DNA from: a virus
Strand: one strand, 5' to 3'
DNA length: 31,952 bases
IMG/VR virus record: IMGVR_UViG_3300034374_010084
Coordinates: 1-31,952 of that record
The translations under genes were made by a program, and so were the position numbers. The notes beneath the pieces are model-generated. The model had not been told where the DNA came from, ran no database searches, and worked only from the letters and a program-made list of their open reading frames with translations. Positions 20,701 to 28,702 of this stretch are shown here, piece by piece (position 1 is the stretch's first letter; each line of letters opens with the position of its first letter).

Positions 20701-21747
20701 TCAGGTCGCGAGGTTGATGATCGCGCCGAAGTTACGGGGGTTGGCACAGACGAGCTGACAGTAGGATTTCAGGAAGAGAGCCTTGCTGTCCTTCCCGGTC
20801 TCCACCTGCTCGATGCCAACGGGAACGCCCTCGTGAAGCACTTCCTGGTCGGGGTCGACGGGCATGGTGTCCTGGGGAGTGTGATCGAGGAAGTGGAGGC
20901 TGAGATCGTCCAGATTGCAAAACCATATCTCGTCGGTGGTAGCCGACTGACTGAGCGAGGGGATGATGTAGATCGGCAGGTCCACCAGGCCGTCGACGTA
21001 GCGAGGCTCGACGCTGGTTCCGCCCATGCCACCGGGGGTGTAGCGAATGTTGGAGGAGTAGAGCGCGGTGAACTTGGGCCACTGGGTAGAGGACATCCAG
21101 ATCTCGGAGTTAGGCCCAATGCCGTTGTTGTCGTAAAGCAATTTCGCGATCGTCTCGAGGTTGGAGGACGCCAGGCTTGCGCTGCTCGCGTCGTCGATCC
21201 GAGCCTGCCAGTAGGAGGAGGTCGACTGGTTGATGCCTGCGTAGGTGTTCGAGGTCGACATGAAGGCTTTCACGCCAGTGATCACCTTGCTGCTGTTCGC
21301 GGTGCCGTCGCCGCTGAGGTCCTTTTCGATCTGGCTGATCAGGGCCTTCAGCTTGGCTTGGAACTCGAAGTTGAGGGCGTTGACGTTGCCGCGAGCTGCT
21401 GCACGGGCGACGCGCACAAGGTTATCGAACTCCATGCTGATACCGTAGCGCTTCCAGGGAAGCGACGCGGTAGCGAACGAGGGAGCCACGCTGCTGGGGT
21501 AAGAGTCAGATCCGCCGTAGCTGGACGCGGTGAACGCGGTGGTGTGAACACCCCATTCTTTCGCGTAGCGGTCGCTGATGTCGTTGCTGCCGATCACGAC
21601 GCGGCCTTTGGCTGCGAGCCTGCCCATGATCGAGTTCTCGGGAATGAGCTGGTTGCCTGGACCGTACTCGGTGAACGCCTTCGCAATCACAGCGCCGTAC
21701 TTGTCCAGCAGGATCGCGCTCAAGTCAGTGAATGTCGTAGTTGCCAT
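20701..21747 (-). CDS. Major capsid protein
   Basis: 348 residues, following a separate scaffold gene and preceded by a good AGGAG site at ATG 21747. Capsid-like features include a helical N-terminus (FTDLSAILLDKYGAVIAKAFTEYGPGNQLIPENSIMG), a central long helix region (GISMEFDNLVRVARAAARGNVNALNFEFQAKLKALISQIEKDLSGDG, the spine-helix type) and a closing strand section (GIEQVETGKDSKALFLKSYCQLVCANPRNFGAIINL), as in HK97-fold capsids that lack a delta domain. The fold is inferred. The shell would be assembled on the Glu/Ala/Pro-rich scaffold. Confidence 0.85.
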   Translation of the reverse strand: MATTTFTDLSAILLDKYGAVIAKAFTEYGPGNQLIPENSIMGRLAAKGRVVIGSNDISDRYAKEWGVHTTAFTASSYGGSDSYPSSVAPSFATASLPWKRYGISMEFDNLVRVARAAARGNVNALNFEFQAKLKALISQIEKDLSGDGTANSSKVITGVKAFMSTSNTYAGINQSTSSYWQARIDDASSASLASSNLETIAKLLYDNNGIGPNSEIWMSSTQWPKFTALYSSNIRYTPGGMGGTSVEPRYVDGLVDLPIYIIPSLSQSATTDEIWFCNLDDLSLHFLDHTPQDTMPVDPDQEVLHEGVPVGIEQVETGKDSKALFLKSYCQLVCANPRNFGAIINLAT

Positions 21748-21786
21748 CTGGCCACTCCTGTAGTTTGCGTCCTGCTGTCAGGACAG

Positions 21787-22335
21787 TTAGAAACGCACGC
21801 CACGCACCGCCCGAGCGAACGCGGCTTCCGCGCTCTTCCAGTCGGTCGGCTGTGTCGTGCCGGGTGAGTTCATGTCAGTTCGTTTCACCGGTGGTGCCGG
21901 TGCTTTGGCCTCGTCGGCCTTGGGTGAGATCTTGCCGGCCTTCATGAGCGCCGTGTAAATTTTCGCCTGGGCGATCATGTCGTCGCCTGCCAGCGCCTCG
22001 ACCAGTGCGCGATCGTCGTCGCCTAGCGTGTCGAGATCGGCAGTGATTCGGGCCTTCAGCGCTTCCTCGGCTGGGTGTGGCTCGCTCGCGGGCTCGGCTG
22101 TTTCAACGGGTGCGGGCTCGGGTTGCGCCGGTTGGAGTCGTTCCAGTGCTGCTGCGACTGCTGCTGTGATCCGGGCGTCCAGGTCCTCGGGTGTTGCCTC
22201 GGTGGCTTCGGTAGCTTCGGGCTGCTGGGCCTTTGTGGCCTGCTCGATAGCCTGCTCAATCGGTGTGGCCTCGACTGCGGGTGCTTCGGTAGCTTCGGGT
22301 GCTGCGGGTGCCTCGATGGCTGGGGACGTTTCCAT
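21787..22335 (-). CDS. Scaffolding protein
   Basis: 182 residues, very rich in Glu, Ala, Pro and Thr, low complexity in residues 1-50 (EAPAAPEATEAPAVEATPIE), a helical middle (DLDARITAAVAAALERLQ; LKARITADLDTLGDDDRALVEALAGDDMIAQAKIYTALMKAGK) and a basic end (KSAEAAFARAVRGVRF). Internal disorder, a helical core and a basic C-terminus directly before the capsid gene are typical of phage internal scaffolds. Starts at ATG 22335, coupled by TGATG to the gene before. Confidence 0.8.
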   Translation of the reverse strand: METSPAIEAPAAPEATEAPAVEATPIEQAIEQATKAQQPEATEATEATPEDLDARITAAVAAALERLQPAQPEPAPVETAEPASEPHPAEEALKARITADLDTLGDDDRALVEALAGDDMIAQAKIYTALMKAGKISPKADEAKAPAPPVKRTDMNSPGTTQPTDWKSAEAAFARAVRGVRF

Positions 22336-22769
22336 CAGGTTCTCCTCTTTAGGGCTCGGGTGAGTGCGTCTGCCTGCACCGCTCGGAGCGTTCGCAGGTC
22401 GCGGGGTGAGACGCCAAACCAGGGCGAGATCCGCTGGTTCTGGCGGGCTTTCCTCTGGCTGGCTACGTCAGCAAATCGGATCACGACAGTGACACCAGTC
22501 TCGCTGGCGTTCAGCTCTTGGGTAAGTGAGCCCAGCATCCTGCCTGAGTAGGTGAGGTCGCGGTTGTCGACCTGTCGACCTGTCGCTGCCCGCTCGATTC
22601 GGTAGCTAGGGCTGTAGGGTGGCATCTTCTGGTCGTAGACGCCGAGCCCCTGGGCCACTCGCTGTCGCAGGTTTACGATCTGGGCCTGCCCGATCGCCTG
22701 CCCTACCTCGAGCGCGACGACGCTGAGGCGACTGTCGACGATCTGCTTGAGTTTGCTGCTGAGTGCCAT
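22335..22769 (-). CDS. Mu gpG-like virion morphogenesis protein
   Basis: 144 residues. The features SPSYRIERAATGRQVDNRDLTYSGRMLGSLTQ, FADVASQRKARQNQRISPWFGVSPRDLRTL and the basic C-terminus match the phage Mu gpG/HK97 gp10-like morphogenesis family, where a conserved 'tGxlldSl' region precedes a 'aR.fLGls..d' type ending. Such proteins help complete the tail or connector. It lies between the minor head protein and the scaffold, an early position for this family. Coupled to its neighbours (TAATG and TGATG). Confidence 0.65.
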   Translation of the reverse strand: MALSSKLKQIVDSRLSVVALEVGQAIGQAQIVNLRQRVAQGLGVYDQKMPPYSPSYRIERAATGRQVDNRDLTYSGRMLGSLTQELNASETGVTVVIRFADVASQRKARQNQRISPWFGVSPRDLRTLRAVQADALTRALKRRT

Positions 22770-23506
22770 TAGCCCCTCCTCGCTGCGCCCCAGGCGGCAT
22801 CGTTGTAGTCGCTGGCGGTGGCCAGGGTGAGCCCCTGCTCACGCACGATCGACTCGTTTACGGGGATCAGGCTGTGGCGACAGTTGTAGCCGCCACAGTA
22901 GACAGTAGGGTTAAGCCCCTGGGCGTTCGGTGTGTTGGCGAGCGCTGACTCTTCCACCACGAGCCCGGCCAGTGCGGCACAGTAGGGCCTCGCGGCTGCG
23001 TCGTCTGGCCCTGCGTACAAGTAGAGGATTGCGCCTGACTCGGTGACGAGCTGCGCGGCTTGCTTCGACACCTGGCGCTGTATGCCAGCTAGCCCGGTGT
23101 TGACGAGCGTGTTGATTTGGGGCACAGGAAGCAGCGCTGTGAGCGCCTGCTTCGAGATTTGGCCTGTCTGGTACAGCCTGAGTCCTGTGCGTAGGTTTGG
23201 CTCTGCTAGGCCAGCGAGGTGAGCCAGTGACCGCTGGGCGAACGACTGGCCCACGAGCACAGCCCGTCGACTGATCGGGCCAGTCAGGGCAGCGTCGATC
23301 TGGTAGGCTGAGCCGAACGCGGACAGCGTCTGATCGGCGGCACGTTTTAGCGTGCGGGTGGCGGCTGTGTAGATACCGCCAGCACGGAACGCCTCCACAA
23401 GAGACGCTCCACTGAGGAGGGCATCGAGCACTGCCGAGACGCGCCGTCCAGATAGGGCGAACGCGCCGGTGGTTAGAATCCTGTCGAGGACGCCTGGACT
23501 AATCAT
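22769..23506 (-). CDS. MuF-like minor head protein
   Basis: 245 residues. The C-terminal part (about 158-220) carries the F-like signature: LYLYAGPDDAAARPYC with Cys176, then CGGYNCRH with Cys204, Cys209 and His211, which could form a metal site. The N-terminal helical part (about 1-155) is the portal-associated region. In other phages this minor capsid protein binds the portal and is packaged in few copies. The gene directly follows the portal with an ATGA overlap, the standard order. Confidence 0.8.
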   Translation of the reverse strand: MISPGVLDRILTTGAFALSGRRVSAVLDALLSGASLVEAFRAGGIYTAATRTLKRAADQTLSAFGSAYQIDAALTGPISRRAVLVGQSFAQRSLAHLAGLAEPNLRTGLRLYQTGQISKQALTALLPVPQINTLVNTGLAGIQRQVSKQAAQLVTESGAILYLYAGPDDAAARPYCAALAGLVVEESALANTPNAQGLNPTVYCGGYNCRHSLIPVNESIVREQGLTLATASDYNDAAWGAARRG

Positions 23507-24816
23507 ACGCCCTCCTCCAAGTCGAGCGGGATCTCAAAGGAGGGCTGTGCTGCCGACTCCTCGAGGATCTCGAGCTCAATCTGCTCAATCTGCTGCTCGC
23601 TGCGGTCCGTCATCCGAAGCGCTTCGGAGCGGCTGACAATGCCGGCGCTGTACTGCTGGGTTGCGAGGTTGGACAGCTCCGCTGGATCGCGTCCGGGTCC
23701 TAGCTCGGGGTAGGTGATTTGGAGTGAGCCATCGGGCATAGCCGGGCCACCTTCGAGTGGCACAGTCACGGCAGCGACGCGCCACATCTCACGCTCCCAC
23801 AGTCGCCATAGCTGGCGCTGCTGCTCCCACTGTTCCTGGAGCCCGTAGAGTTTCAGCTTGAGGGCGTAGCCACTCTGGGCTTGCTCGGTGCCGCGTGCCA
23901 CTTCCGGTTTGATCCCGTACAGTTGGAGGATCGACTCGACCTTGGTGAGAAGGGCGTCCAGGTAGGCGGTGAGGTTCGCTTGCATGTCGAGAACCTGGGC
24001 TGACGCCGTCGGCCCTGACAGCAAAAGCGTGGAGCTCGGATCGCTTGCTAGCTTCGCCGTCTTCGAGCGGTCAGAGCCCTCGGTGCGGATGGCGAGCTGT
24101 TTAAACGACTGTAGGTGTCTGAGGTGGTGCCAGTCCGTCATGGCGACGCCGAGCTGTAGCGTGGCCTGGTGGAGCCCCTCAGCCTCGTGCCAGTGCCAGA
24201 ACGTAGCGCTGGGATACTGAGCGTGCGAGCAGACGTAGGGGATCACACCGTAAGGGTTGGCCCGCTCCTCGTTCGGTGTGCGGATCGTCCAGTCGCGGTT
24301 GAGCTCGTAGTGCTCGTCCCGCGTCCACACTGTGAACCCGATTACGTCACCCCGGCTGTTGGTGTCGCTGATCACGACAGCCTTCAGTTTCAGCCTGTCG
24401 AGTTGGTCGGGCACTGCCAGGAATCTGTCAGCCGGCACCACGTCCAGGAGGAGGCGGTCGCCAGCCCAGAACGGCCGTACGAGCGCCTCGCCCTGGTAGA
24501 ACGTCAGTTTGCACGCGAGGTCGAGAGCAAGATCAACCTCGGCCATTGGAGCCAGGAGTGTGTCGCCGATCATCCGGTGGACTGGGCGACTGTAGATTGC
24601 TGCGATCGTGTCTGTCGCCCAGCGGAGAATGTTCATGCTGGTATCGGCACGGCTCAGCAGCTTGTCGGCGTTCTGCGGCAGGAACTGCTTGAGCACCTCA
24701 TCACGAAGCTGCTCGTACCAGTCGTGCTGGTACACCTCACGCCTAGCGAGGCACTTGGTCCGGCGCTTCCTGCTGTAGCCCCATTCCTTCCGTAGATAGT
24801 CAAGATCCAGTGGCAT
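23503..24816 (-). CDS. Portal protein (SPP1 gp6-like)
   Basis: 437 residues between terminase and the MuF-like gene. Characteristic regions: N-terminal tail with KEWGYSRKRRTKCLARREVYQHDWYEQLRDEVLKQFLPQNAD, the wing/stem segment (about 65-210, with ADTSMNILRWATDTIAAIYSRP), and the tunnel region (about 265-350, SGPTASAQVLDMQANLTAYLDALLTKVESILQLYG then EQAQSGYALKLK), where one portal helix ends in 'sGyAlk'. Twelve copies would form the vertex ring for DNA packaging. The start at ATG 24816 is coupled by TGATG to TerL. Confidence 0.85.
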   Translation of the reverse strand: MPLDLDYLRKEWGYSRKRRTKCLARREVYQHDWYEQLRDEVLKQFLPQNADKLLSRADTSMNILRWATDTIAAIYSRPVHRMIGDTLLAPMAEVDLALDLACKLTFYQGEALVRPFWAGDRLLLDVVPADRFLAVPDQLDRLKLKAVVISDTNSRGDVIGFTVWTRDEHYELNRDWTIRTPNEERANPYGVIPYVCSHAQYPSATFWHWHEAEGLHQATLQLGVAMTDWHHLRHLQSFKQLAIRTEGSDRSKTAKLASDPSSTLLLSGPTASAQVLDMQANLTAYLDALLTKVESILQLYGIKPEVARGTEQAQSGYALKLKLYGLQEQWEQQRQLWRLWEREMWRVAAVTVPLEGGPAMPDGSLQITYPELGPGRDPAELSNLATQQYSAGIVSRSEALRMTDRSEQQIEQIELEILEESAAQPSFEIPLDLEEGV

Positions 24817-26147
24817 CAGAACACCTCTATCCCTCTGCCCACTGGGGCGATTAGATGGTTGACGCCGTAGCGCAGACAGTCGAGGACGTGATCGAGTTCC
24901 CCGTCTTTCCGGTAGGTGCGGCCCTCGCGCTTCTCGTCTTTCTCAGCCCGAGCGAACGCCCGGACGATGCCGCGAGGACTGGCCGATTTCTCCGACAGGT
25001 GCGAGTCAATGTACAGTTTCGGCGAGCCCTCCACAGGACGGAGAAGCGCCCGGAGGTGCTCAGTGCCGACACCAACGCTCCGCATGACTGGATCGTGGCT
25101 GTACTCGACACGGAAGCCCGCGCCCTCGAGCACCTCCACGTCTCGACGTCCCGTCTGTATGTCGCGGTTTGCCCCGGCTGGGTCGATGTACGCGACACCA
25201 GGAAGCCAACCCCGGCGCTGTAGGTCGTATCGGATTTCCCAGGCGAGCTGATAGGTGGGGCAGTCGTTCGGCAGGAACTCACCGACGATGTGGATGCACT
25301 CGGTGTTATCGCCGTGGATCGGACAGCGGCTGTCACGGTTGAACCCTTGCAGGTAGACGACAGCGGGCCTCCTCACACCGAGGTCGATCGCGAGATCCAC
25401 AGTAGCGTTCGTGCCGGGTGTCAGGCCAGGGCAACAGTGGATCGCGGTGTCGAACTCGGGGAACACTTGCCCTTCACCGATGCCCCACTCACCGCCAGCG
25501 TATTGACGGTAGAGCGCTTCGGAGTAGGAGCGCCTGAGCGCTGCGTCGTACTCGGCTGGAAGGTAGGGGTTGTCGGCTGTGCTGGCGTTGTGGTCGGCGT
25601 AGCCAGTTTTGGCCTCACCCCACACGTCGTACAGCCAGTTCATCGACGGGGTTGAAGTAACGACGATCGAACGGTGCTGAGCTGACGGAGCACGAACGCG
25701 AGCTATGAGAATCTGCCACGCCTCGCGGGACCAGTAGCGGCCCTCGTCACCCCACGCCCACGCGAGGTTTGCGCCTTCAAGCGTGTCAGGGCGGTCGGCG
25801 CTGCCGTAGTACACTCGAGAGCCGTTCACCAGTTGGAGGTAGCGTTCGGATTTGGCCTGGCGTGCGAGGAGTGGCTTGGGTAGGAGTTGGACAAACGTCC
25901 GAAGCGTGGTGCGGTGTAGGATGCCCCAGGTAGGAGCGACGATTAGCCCGTCGCATTGTGGGTTGGCGATGGCGAGCCGGATCGACTCGGCGGCACCGGC
26001 TAGAGTTTTCCCAGAGCCGACGCCACCACGGAGCAGCCGATAGGGCGTGCGGTCGTCGTGGAAGCGTCGCTGGTGGGGGAGAGGCTTATAGGGGATCGTG
26101 CAGTTGAGCACGGGCCTGGGTTGGAGTTGGGGTGCTGCGCTACTCAT
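24816..26147 (-). CDS. terL: Terminase large subunit
   Basis: 443 residues from ATG 26147, which overlaps the TerS stop by 8 nt; the 147-residue upstream extension in this frame is a shadow of terS. ATPase: Walker A GGVGSGKT (41-48) and Walker B with D134-E135 (AWAWGDE); a coupling-type segment IVVTSTPS (161-168). Nuclease (RNase H fold): D251/D255 (VDLAIDLG), D322 (IDPAG) and a late acidic pair in DGELDHVLDCLRYG. The enzyme packages DNA into the prohead through the portal and cuts concatemers. Length and order are normal for a phage TerL. Confidence 0.95.
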   Translation of the reverse strand: MSSAAPQLQPRPVLNCTIPYKPLPHQRRFHDDRTPYRLLRGGVGSGKTLAGAAESIRLAIANPQCDGLIVAPTWGILHRTTLRTFVQLLPKPLLARQAKSERYLQLVNGSRVYYGSADRPDTLEGANLAWAWGDEGRYWSREAWQILIARVRAPSAQHRSIVVTSTPSMNWLYDVWGEAKTGYADHNASTADNPYLPAEYDAALRRSYSEALYRQYAGGEWGIGEGQVFPEFDTAIHCCPGLTPGTNATVDLAIDLGVRRPAVVYLQGFNRDSRCPIHGDNTECIHIVGEFLPNDCPTYQLAWEIRYDLQRRGWLPGVAYIDPAGANRDIQTGRRDVEVLEGAGFRVEYSHDPVMRSVGVGTEHLRALLRPVEGSPKLYIDSHLSEKSASPRGIVRAFARAEKDEKREGRTYRKDGELDHVLDCLRYGVNHLIAPVGRGIEVF

Positions 26148-26583
26148 CGAACGACACCACGATCTGGGAGACGGTTGGCGTCTGGTCCTGCGGCTGTAGT
26201 CGCTGAATCGCAGCGGTGAGAGAGTTGAGGGCTTTCGTGAGGTCAGCCATTTCCTGGGCGTCGTCCAGGCTGGCGTCAACCTTAGAAATCGCTTTGAGGC
26301 TCGCGCGCTTAGCTCGTGTGACGATCTGCGTCGTGAGGTCGGCTGTCTGCTGCTGGGCTTGGCTGGCGATCCAGACGTCGAAGGCGGCAGCTCGGGCCAC
26401 CCAGTCATGTTGTCGGCTCCACTCTTGCCAGTGCCGAGGTCTTGCCGATTTTTTGCCGATGTCGTGGATCTGCTGATAGGCCAGATCGATCGAGCGCTGA
26501 GAGCCCAGGTGCAGGTATGCACAGAAAGCCTCGAAGGCTTTGGCCGTCTCGCCGTCTTGCCTGTGCCACTCACGCTGTCCCAT
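26140..26583 (-). CDS. terS: Terminase small subunit
   Basis: 147 residues from ATG 26583. The N-terminal half includes AKAFEAFCAYLHLGSQRSIDLAYQQIHD and RHWQEWSRQHDWVARAAAFD, the 'W..W...h.W..Ra.a.D' pattern of small terminases (phage terminase small subunit / DNA-packaging Nu1-like HTH). The C-terminal half is an acidic helical oligomerisation region ending with QIVVSFDE. It would recognise the packaging start site and load TerL. The region immediately upstream (26584-26663) contains inverted repeats. Confidence 0.8.
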   Translation of the reverse strand: MGQREWHRQDGETAKAFEAFCAYLHLGSQRSIDLAYQQIHDIGKKSARPRHWQEWSRQHDWVARAAAFDVWIASQAQQQTADLTTQIVTRAKRASLKAISKVDASLDDAQEMADLTKALNSLTAAIQRLQPQDQTPTVSQIVVSFDE

Positions 26584-26596
26584 GTCATGTGCCCTG

Positions 26597-26660
26597 TACC
26601 CTATGCTGGTAGGGTATACGTTGCACACCACAGCATGTGGCGTCAAGTTTTTTTTAGCCT
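26597..26660. promoter_or_regulatory. Inverted repeats upstream of terminase genes
   Basis: The 80-bp gap before terS is the only sizeable non-coding stretch in this part of the minus-strand unit. It contains TACCCTA (26597-26603) with TAGGGTA (26610-26616), and CCACA-GCA-TGTGG (26628-26640). On the minus strand an A-tract is followed by TTGACG, but the nearest -10-like TATACC is 22 bp away, so a sigma70 promoter is doubtful. Possibilities are a late promoter, a regulator site or a packaging signal; none is proven. Confidence 0.35.
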
Positions 26661-26663
26661 GGG

Positions 26664-26933
26664 CTAAAACTGGAACGTGTGTTGGTCACGTGGGCTTGGT
26701 CTGCGCTCGAGGTCGTAACGGACGTACCATCCGAAGGTGCGGTCCTCCCACACCACGAGGTAACGCGGGATCGTGGGGCAGCGAGATCGGCGCGGTGCTT
26801 TCGGAGTGAACGTCTCCTGGACAACGCCGTTCAGACACTTGCCACCCGGAGTGAACGGACGCCGCGAGCGCACACGATCGCCAGGCTGAAACGCCTCGGA
26901 TTGCTGACGCTGGAACAGGTACTCGGCGATCAT
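26664..26933 (-). CDS. Small basic protein upstream of terminase (89 aa)
   Basis: Starts at ATG 26933 in an ATGA overlap with the methyltransferase stop, so it is read in the same message. The sequence FQPGDRVRSRRPFTPGGKCLNGVVQE then IPRYLVVWEDRTFGWYVRYDLER alternates hydrophobic and polar residues as in small SH3-like or KOW-like barrels (PGDRV..G.V...FLVVW..G....V..). The family is not certain. It could bind nucleic acid or partner with the methyltransferase; function unknown. Confidence 0.7.
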   Translation of the reverse strand: MIAEYLFQRQQSEAFQPGDRVRSRRPFTPGGKCLNGVVQETFTPKAPRRSRCPTIPRYLVVWEDRTFGWYVRYDLERRPSPRDQHTFQF

Positions 26934-28426
26934 GAGCCACCTCCAAAGAGCGAGAGCTGACCGGGCAGCACGTCCGGGGCTTTTTTGGCTGGGCGGTTGG
27001 CTGGCCGCTGTGACCAGTGCGCGATGCGAGCCTGTGCGATCTCGAGATACTCGGGCTCGCGCTCGATGCCGACGAAGTCAAACCCTTCCAGAGCGGCTGC
27101 GATGCCCGTGGTGCCGCTGCCCATAAACGGGTCAAGCACGGTGCTTCCTGGTGGGGTGACGAGTCGGACGAGGTAGCGCATCAGGGCGATCGGCTTCACG
27201 GTCGGGTGTATGTTTCGGCGCGGTGTCTGATCTCGCTGGTAGGCGGTGTCGTTGGGTGCAGTGCGTCCGTCGCTGACAGTCGCAGGCTCTCGATGTTTTA
27301 AGCCTGCCGATCGCTCGGCCTGGGAGGCCTTGGCGCAGTAGAAGAACCGGGCCGCGCTGCCGCCGTTGTCGTTATGACCTCTCAGGCTGTTGCTTGATTC
27401 GTTGCGCCCGCTGCCTTCGATCTCCGAGAACGGAGATCGACCCATAGTCCCCTTCATTCTAGCTCGCCCCTTCTCCGCCGCAGGGAACATCCGCACCACC
27501 TCGTCGCTGCCGTCGTGGATCAGGTTGGCAGGCCATCGGCCAGACACTGACCCCACCCGGCACCCGTCCACGTTGATCGCGCCGGTGCCGAACTGCTGAA
27601 CGTTGGCTGCGACAGTGCCGATCAGCGGCTTACGTGCCACGGTGATTGGCTCGAGCGCAGGCTTTAGGGCAGTGCCCCAGCCCTCCCACTGTTTCGCGGC
27701 TTCGGTGGCGGGGGCGGTGATGTCCCATGTTTCATAGACGGTAGTGGCTCCCATCATTGGCAACGCCGACTTTCCAGCGGTGCTGCGTGCCTTAGTGTCT
27801 GACCCCACCACCTCGCGCTCCTGCCAAGCCTTGCCCGGTTGCCCTTTGGGGGTGTTGAGCGTGTAGATCAATTCGCGGATGTCGTCGGGCACGTCGCTAA
27901 GCGTCACACCAAGGATTTGGAGGAGTGGCGGGATCTGCTCTATCGTTGGGACACTCGGCTGACTGCCCGAACTGGTCCAATGGCCAGCCATGCCATTGAA
28001 GCCGAACGCAAGATCGATCTCGCGATTGGTGACGTTGGCCGCGTCACGCGTACGCCGTATCCACTCGGTGACGCGATAAACCTGGGCTTGGTCGTGTCGC
28101 TGCCGGTCGATCGCCTTCGACACGTCAAGCGACTTTGGGAAGCCGGATCCGTACACCCACGCGATCATGTCTCGGATCTCGAAGCCCGCGTCCTCGATGT
28201 TTACGCACATCCGGTGTTGGGTTCGAGTCCCAGCGAACGCCAGTAGGTGCCCGCCCGGTTTCAGAACGCGGAACACCTCGCGCCACAGGTCTACGCTTGG
28301 AACGTCGTAGTCCCAGCGTTTACCCATGAACGCAAGCCCGTACGGTGGATCAGTCACCACGGAGTCGATCGACTCAGCAGGCAGCGATTGCAGCACATGC
28401 AGGCTGTCGCCTAGTAGTAGCCTCAT
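26930..28426 (-). CDS. DNA adenine/cytosine-N4 methyltransferase, beta class, with clamp-binding-type tail
   Basis: 498 residues. Catalytic motif IV DPPY at 26-29 near the N-terminus, and AdoMet motif I DPFMGSG at 432-438 near the C-terminus: the beta-class order of amino methyltransferases (N6-adenine or N4-cytosine). Motif X-like HPTVKPIALM lies before motif I. A segment near 113-175 (VYRVTEWIRRTRDAANVTNREIDL) inside the enzyme looks helix-turn-helix-like and may recognise DNA. The protein ends QLSLFGGGS: QLSLF (490-494) fits the bacterial beta sliding clamp-binding consensus QL[SD]LF. It could protect phage DNA from host restriction at the replication fork. No restriction enzyme partner is encoded nearby. 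The target is unknown. Confidence 0.93.
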   Translation of the reverse strand: MRLLLGDSLHVLQSLPAESIDSVVTDPPYGLAFMGKRWDYDVPSVDLWREVFRVLKPGGHLLAFAGTRTQHRMCVNIEDAGFEIRDMIAWVYGSGFPKSLDVSKAIDRQRHDQAQVYRVTEWIRRTRDAANVTNREIDLAFGFNGMAGHWTSSGSQPSVPTIEQIPPLLQILGVTLSDVPDDIRELIYTLNTPKGQPGKAWQEREVVGSDTKARSTAGKSALPMMGATTVYETWDITAPATEAAKQWEGWGTALKPALEPITVARKPLIGTVAANVQQFGTGAINVDGCRVGSVSGRWPANLIHDGSDEVVRMFPAAEKGRARMKGTMGRSPFSEIEGSGRNESSNSLRGHNDNGGSAARFFYCAKASQAERSAGLKHREPATVSDGRTAPNDTAYQRDQTPRRNIHPTVKPIALMRYLVRLVTPPGSTVLDPFMGSGTTGIAAALEGFDFVGIEREPEYLEIAQARIAHWSQRPANRPAKKAPDVLPGQLSLFGGGS

Positions 28427-28530
28427 GGCAGCACCGCGATCACGAGCGTGAACAGCACGATCGTAGCCACGAGGACGAACGCGAGAGCGATCAGGAAAAT
28501 CGCTGCTGTCGTCTCACTCAGTCGGTTCAC
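28423..28530 (-). CDS. Tiny single-TM protein (35 aa)
   Basis: Read here directly: from GTG 28530, with GAGGAGG 7 nt upstream, the frame encodes VNRLSETTAAIFLIALAF, continues VLVATIVLFTLVIAVLP and stops at 28423, with ATGA overlap into the methyltransferase. It is one hydrophobic transmembrane helix with a short polar N-terminus. The ribosome site and couplings on both sides are strong. The start region duplicates that of the next gene upstream. Role unknown; possibly a membrane peptide acting early. Confidence 0.65.
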   Translation of the reverse strand: MNRLSETTAAIFLIALAFVLVATIVLFTLVIAVLP

Positions 28531-28702
28531 TGTCGGCCTCCTCTGTCTCAGTGTGCCGCATGTTAAACGCGGCCAGCCTGAGCTTGGTCGCCGCGTAGTA
28601 CAACTGCCTGTGCTCTAAGAGAAACTTCGTTTCGTCGACCTCCTCTAGCAGCGCTAACACCTGTCGGTGTACGTCGGCGACTCGGTCACTCAGTCGGTTC
28701 AC
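28514..28702 (-). CDS. Small helical protein, duplicate B (62 aa)
   Basis: From GTG 28702. Almost entirely helical and charged (RLSDRVADVHRQVLALLEEVDETKFLLEHRQLYYAATKLRLAAFNM), ending in the acidic EADSEPTE. Its start overlaps the end of duplicate A and its end overlaps the 35-residue TM gene; in both overlaps the message is the same GAACCGACTGAGTGA. No family recognised. Confidence 0.75.
   Translation of the reverse strand: MNRLSDRVADVHRQVLALLEEVDETKFLLEHRQLYYAATKLRLAAFNMRHTETEEADSEPTE

Noticed and set aside
20680-21867. Plus-strand 395-codon open frame opposite the major capsid gene
   Set aside because: It is the antisense shadow of capsid and scaffold in a GC-rich genome; it lies against the direction of the unit and has no ribosome site or recognisable domain.
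26148-26588. N-terminal extension of the TerL frame
   Set aside because: It overlaps terS fully, is Ser/Arg/Thr-rich, and TerL homology begins just after the ATG at 26147.
26651-26668. TTTTAGC-CTGG-GCTAAAA hairpin as intrinsic terminator
   Set aside because: The T-run is on the wrong side for both strands: downstream of the stem the minus-strand message has an A-run.
28218-28232. TGGGTTCGAGTCCCA, a tRNA T-arm-like sequence
   Set aside because: It is inside the methyltransferase coding region, and no matching acceptor, D or anticodon stems are found upstream; no integrase exists to suggest an attachment site.
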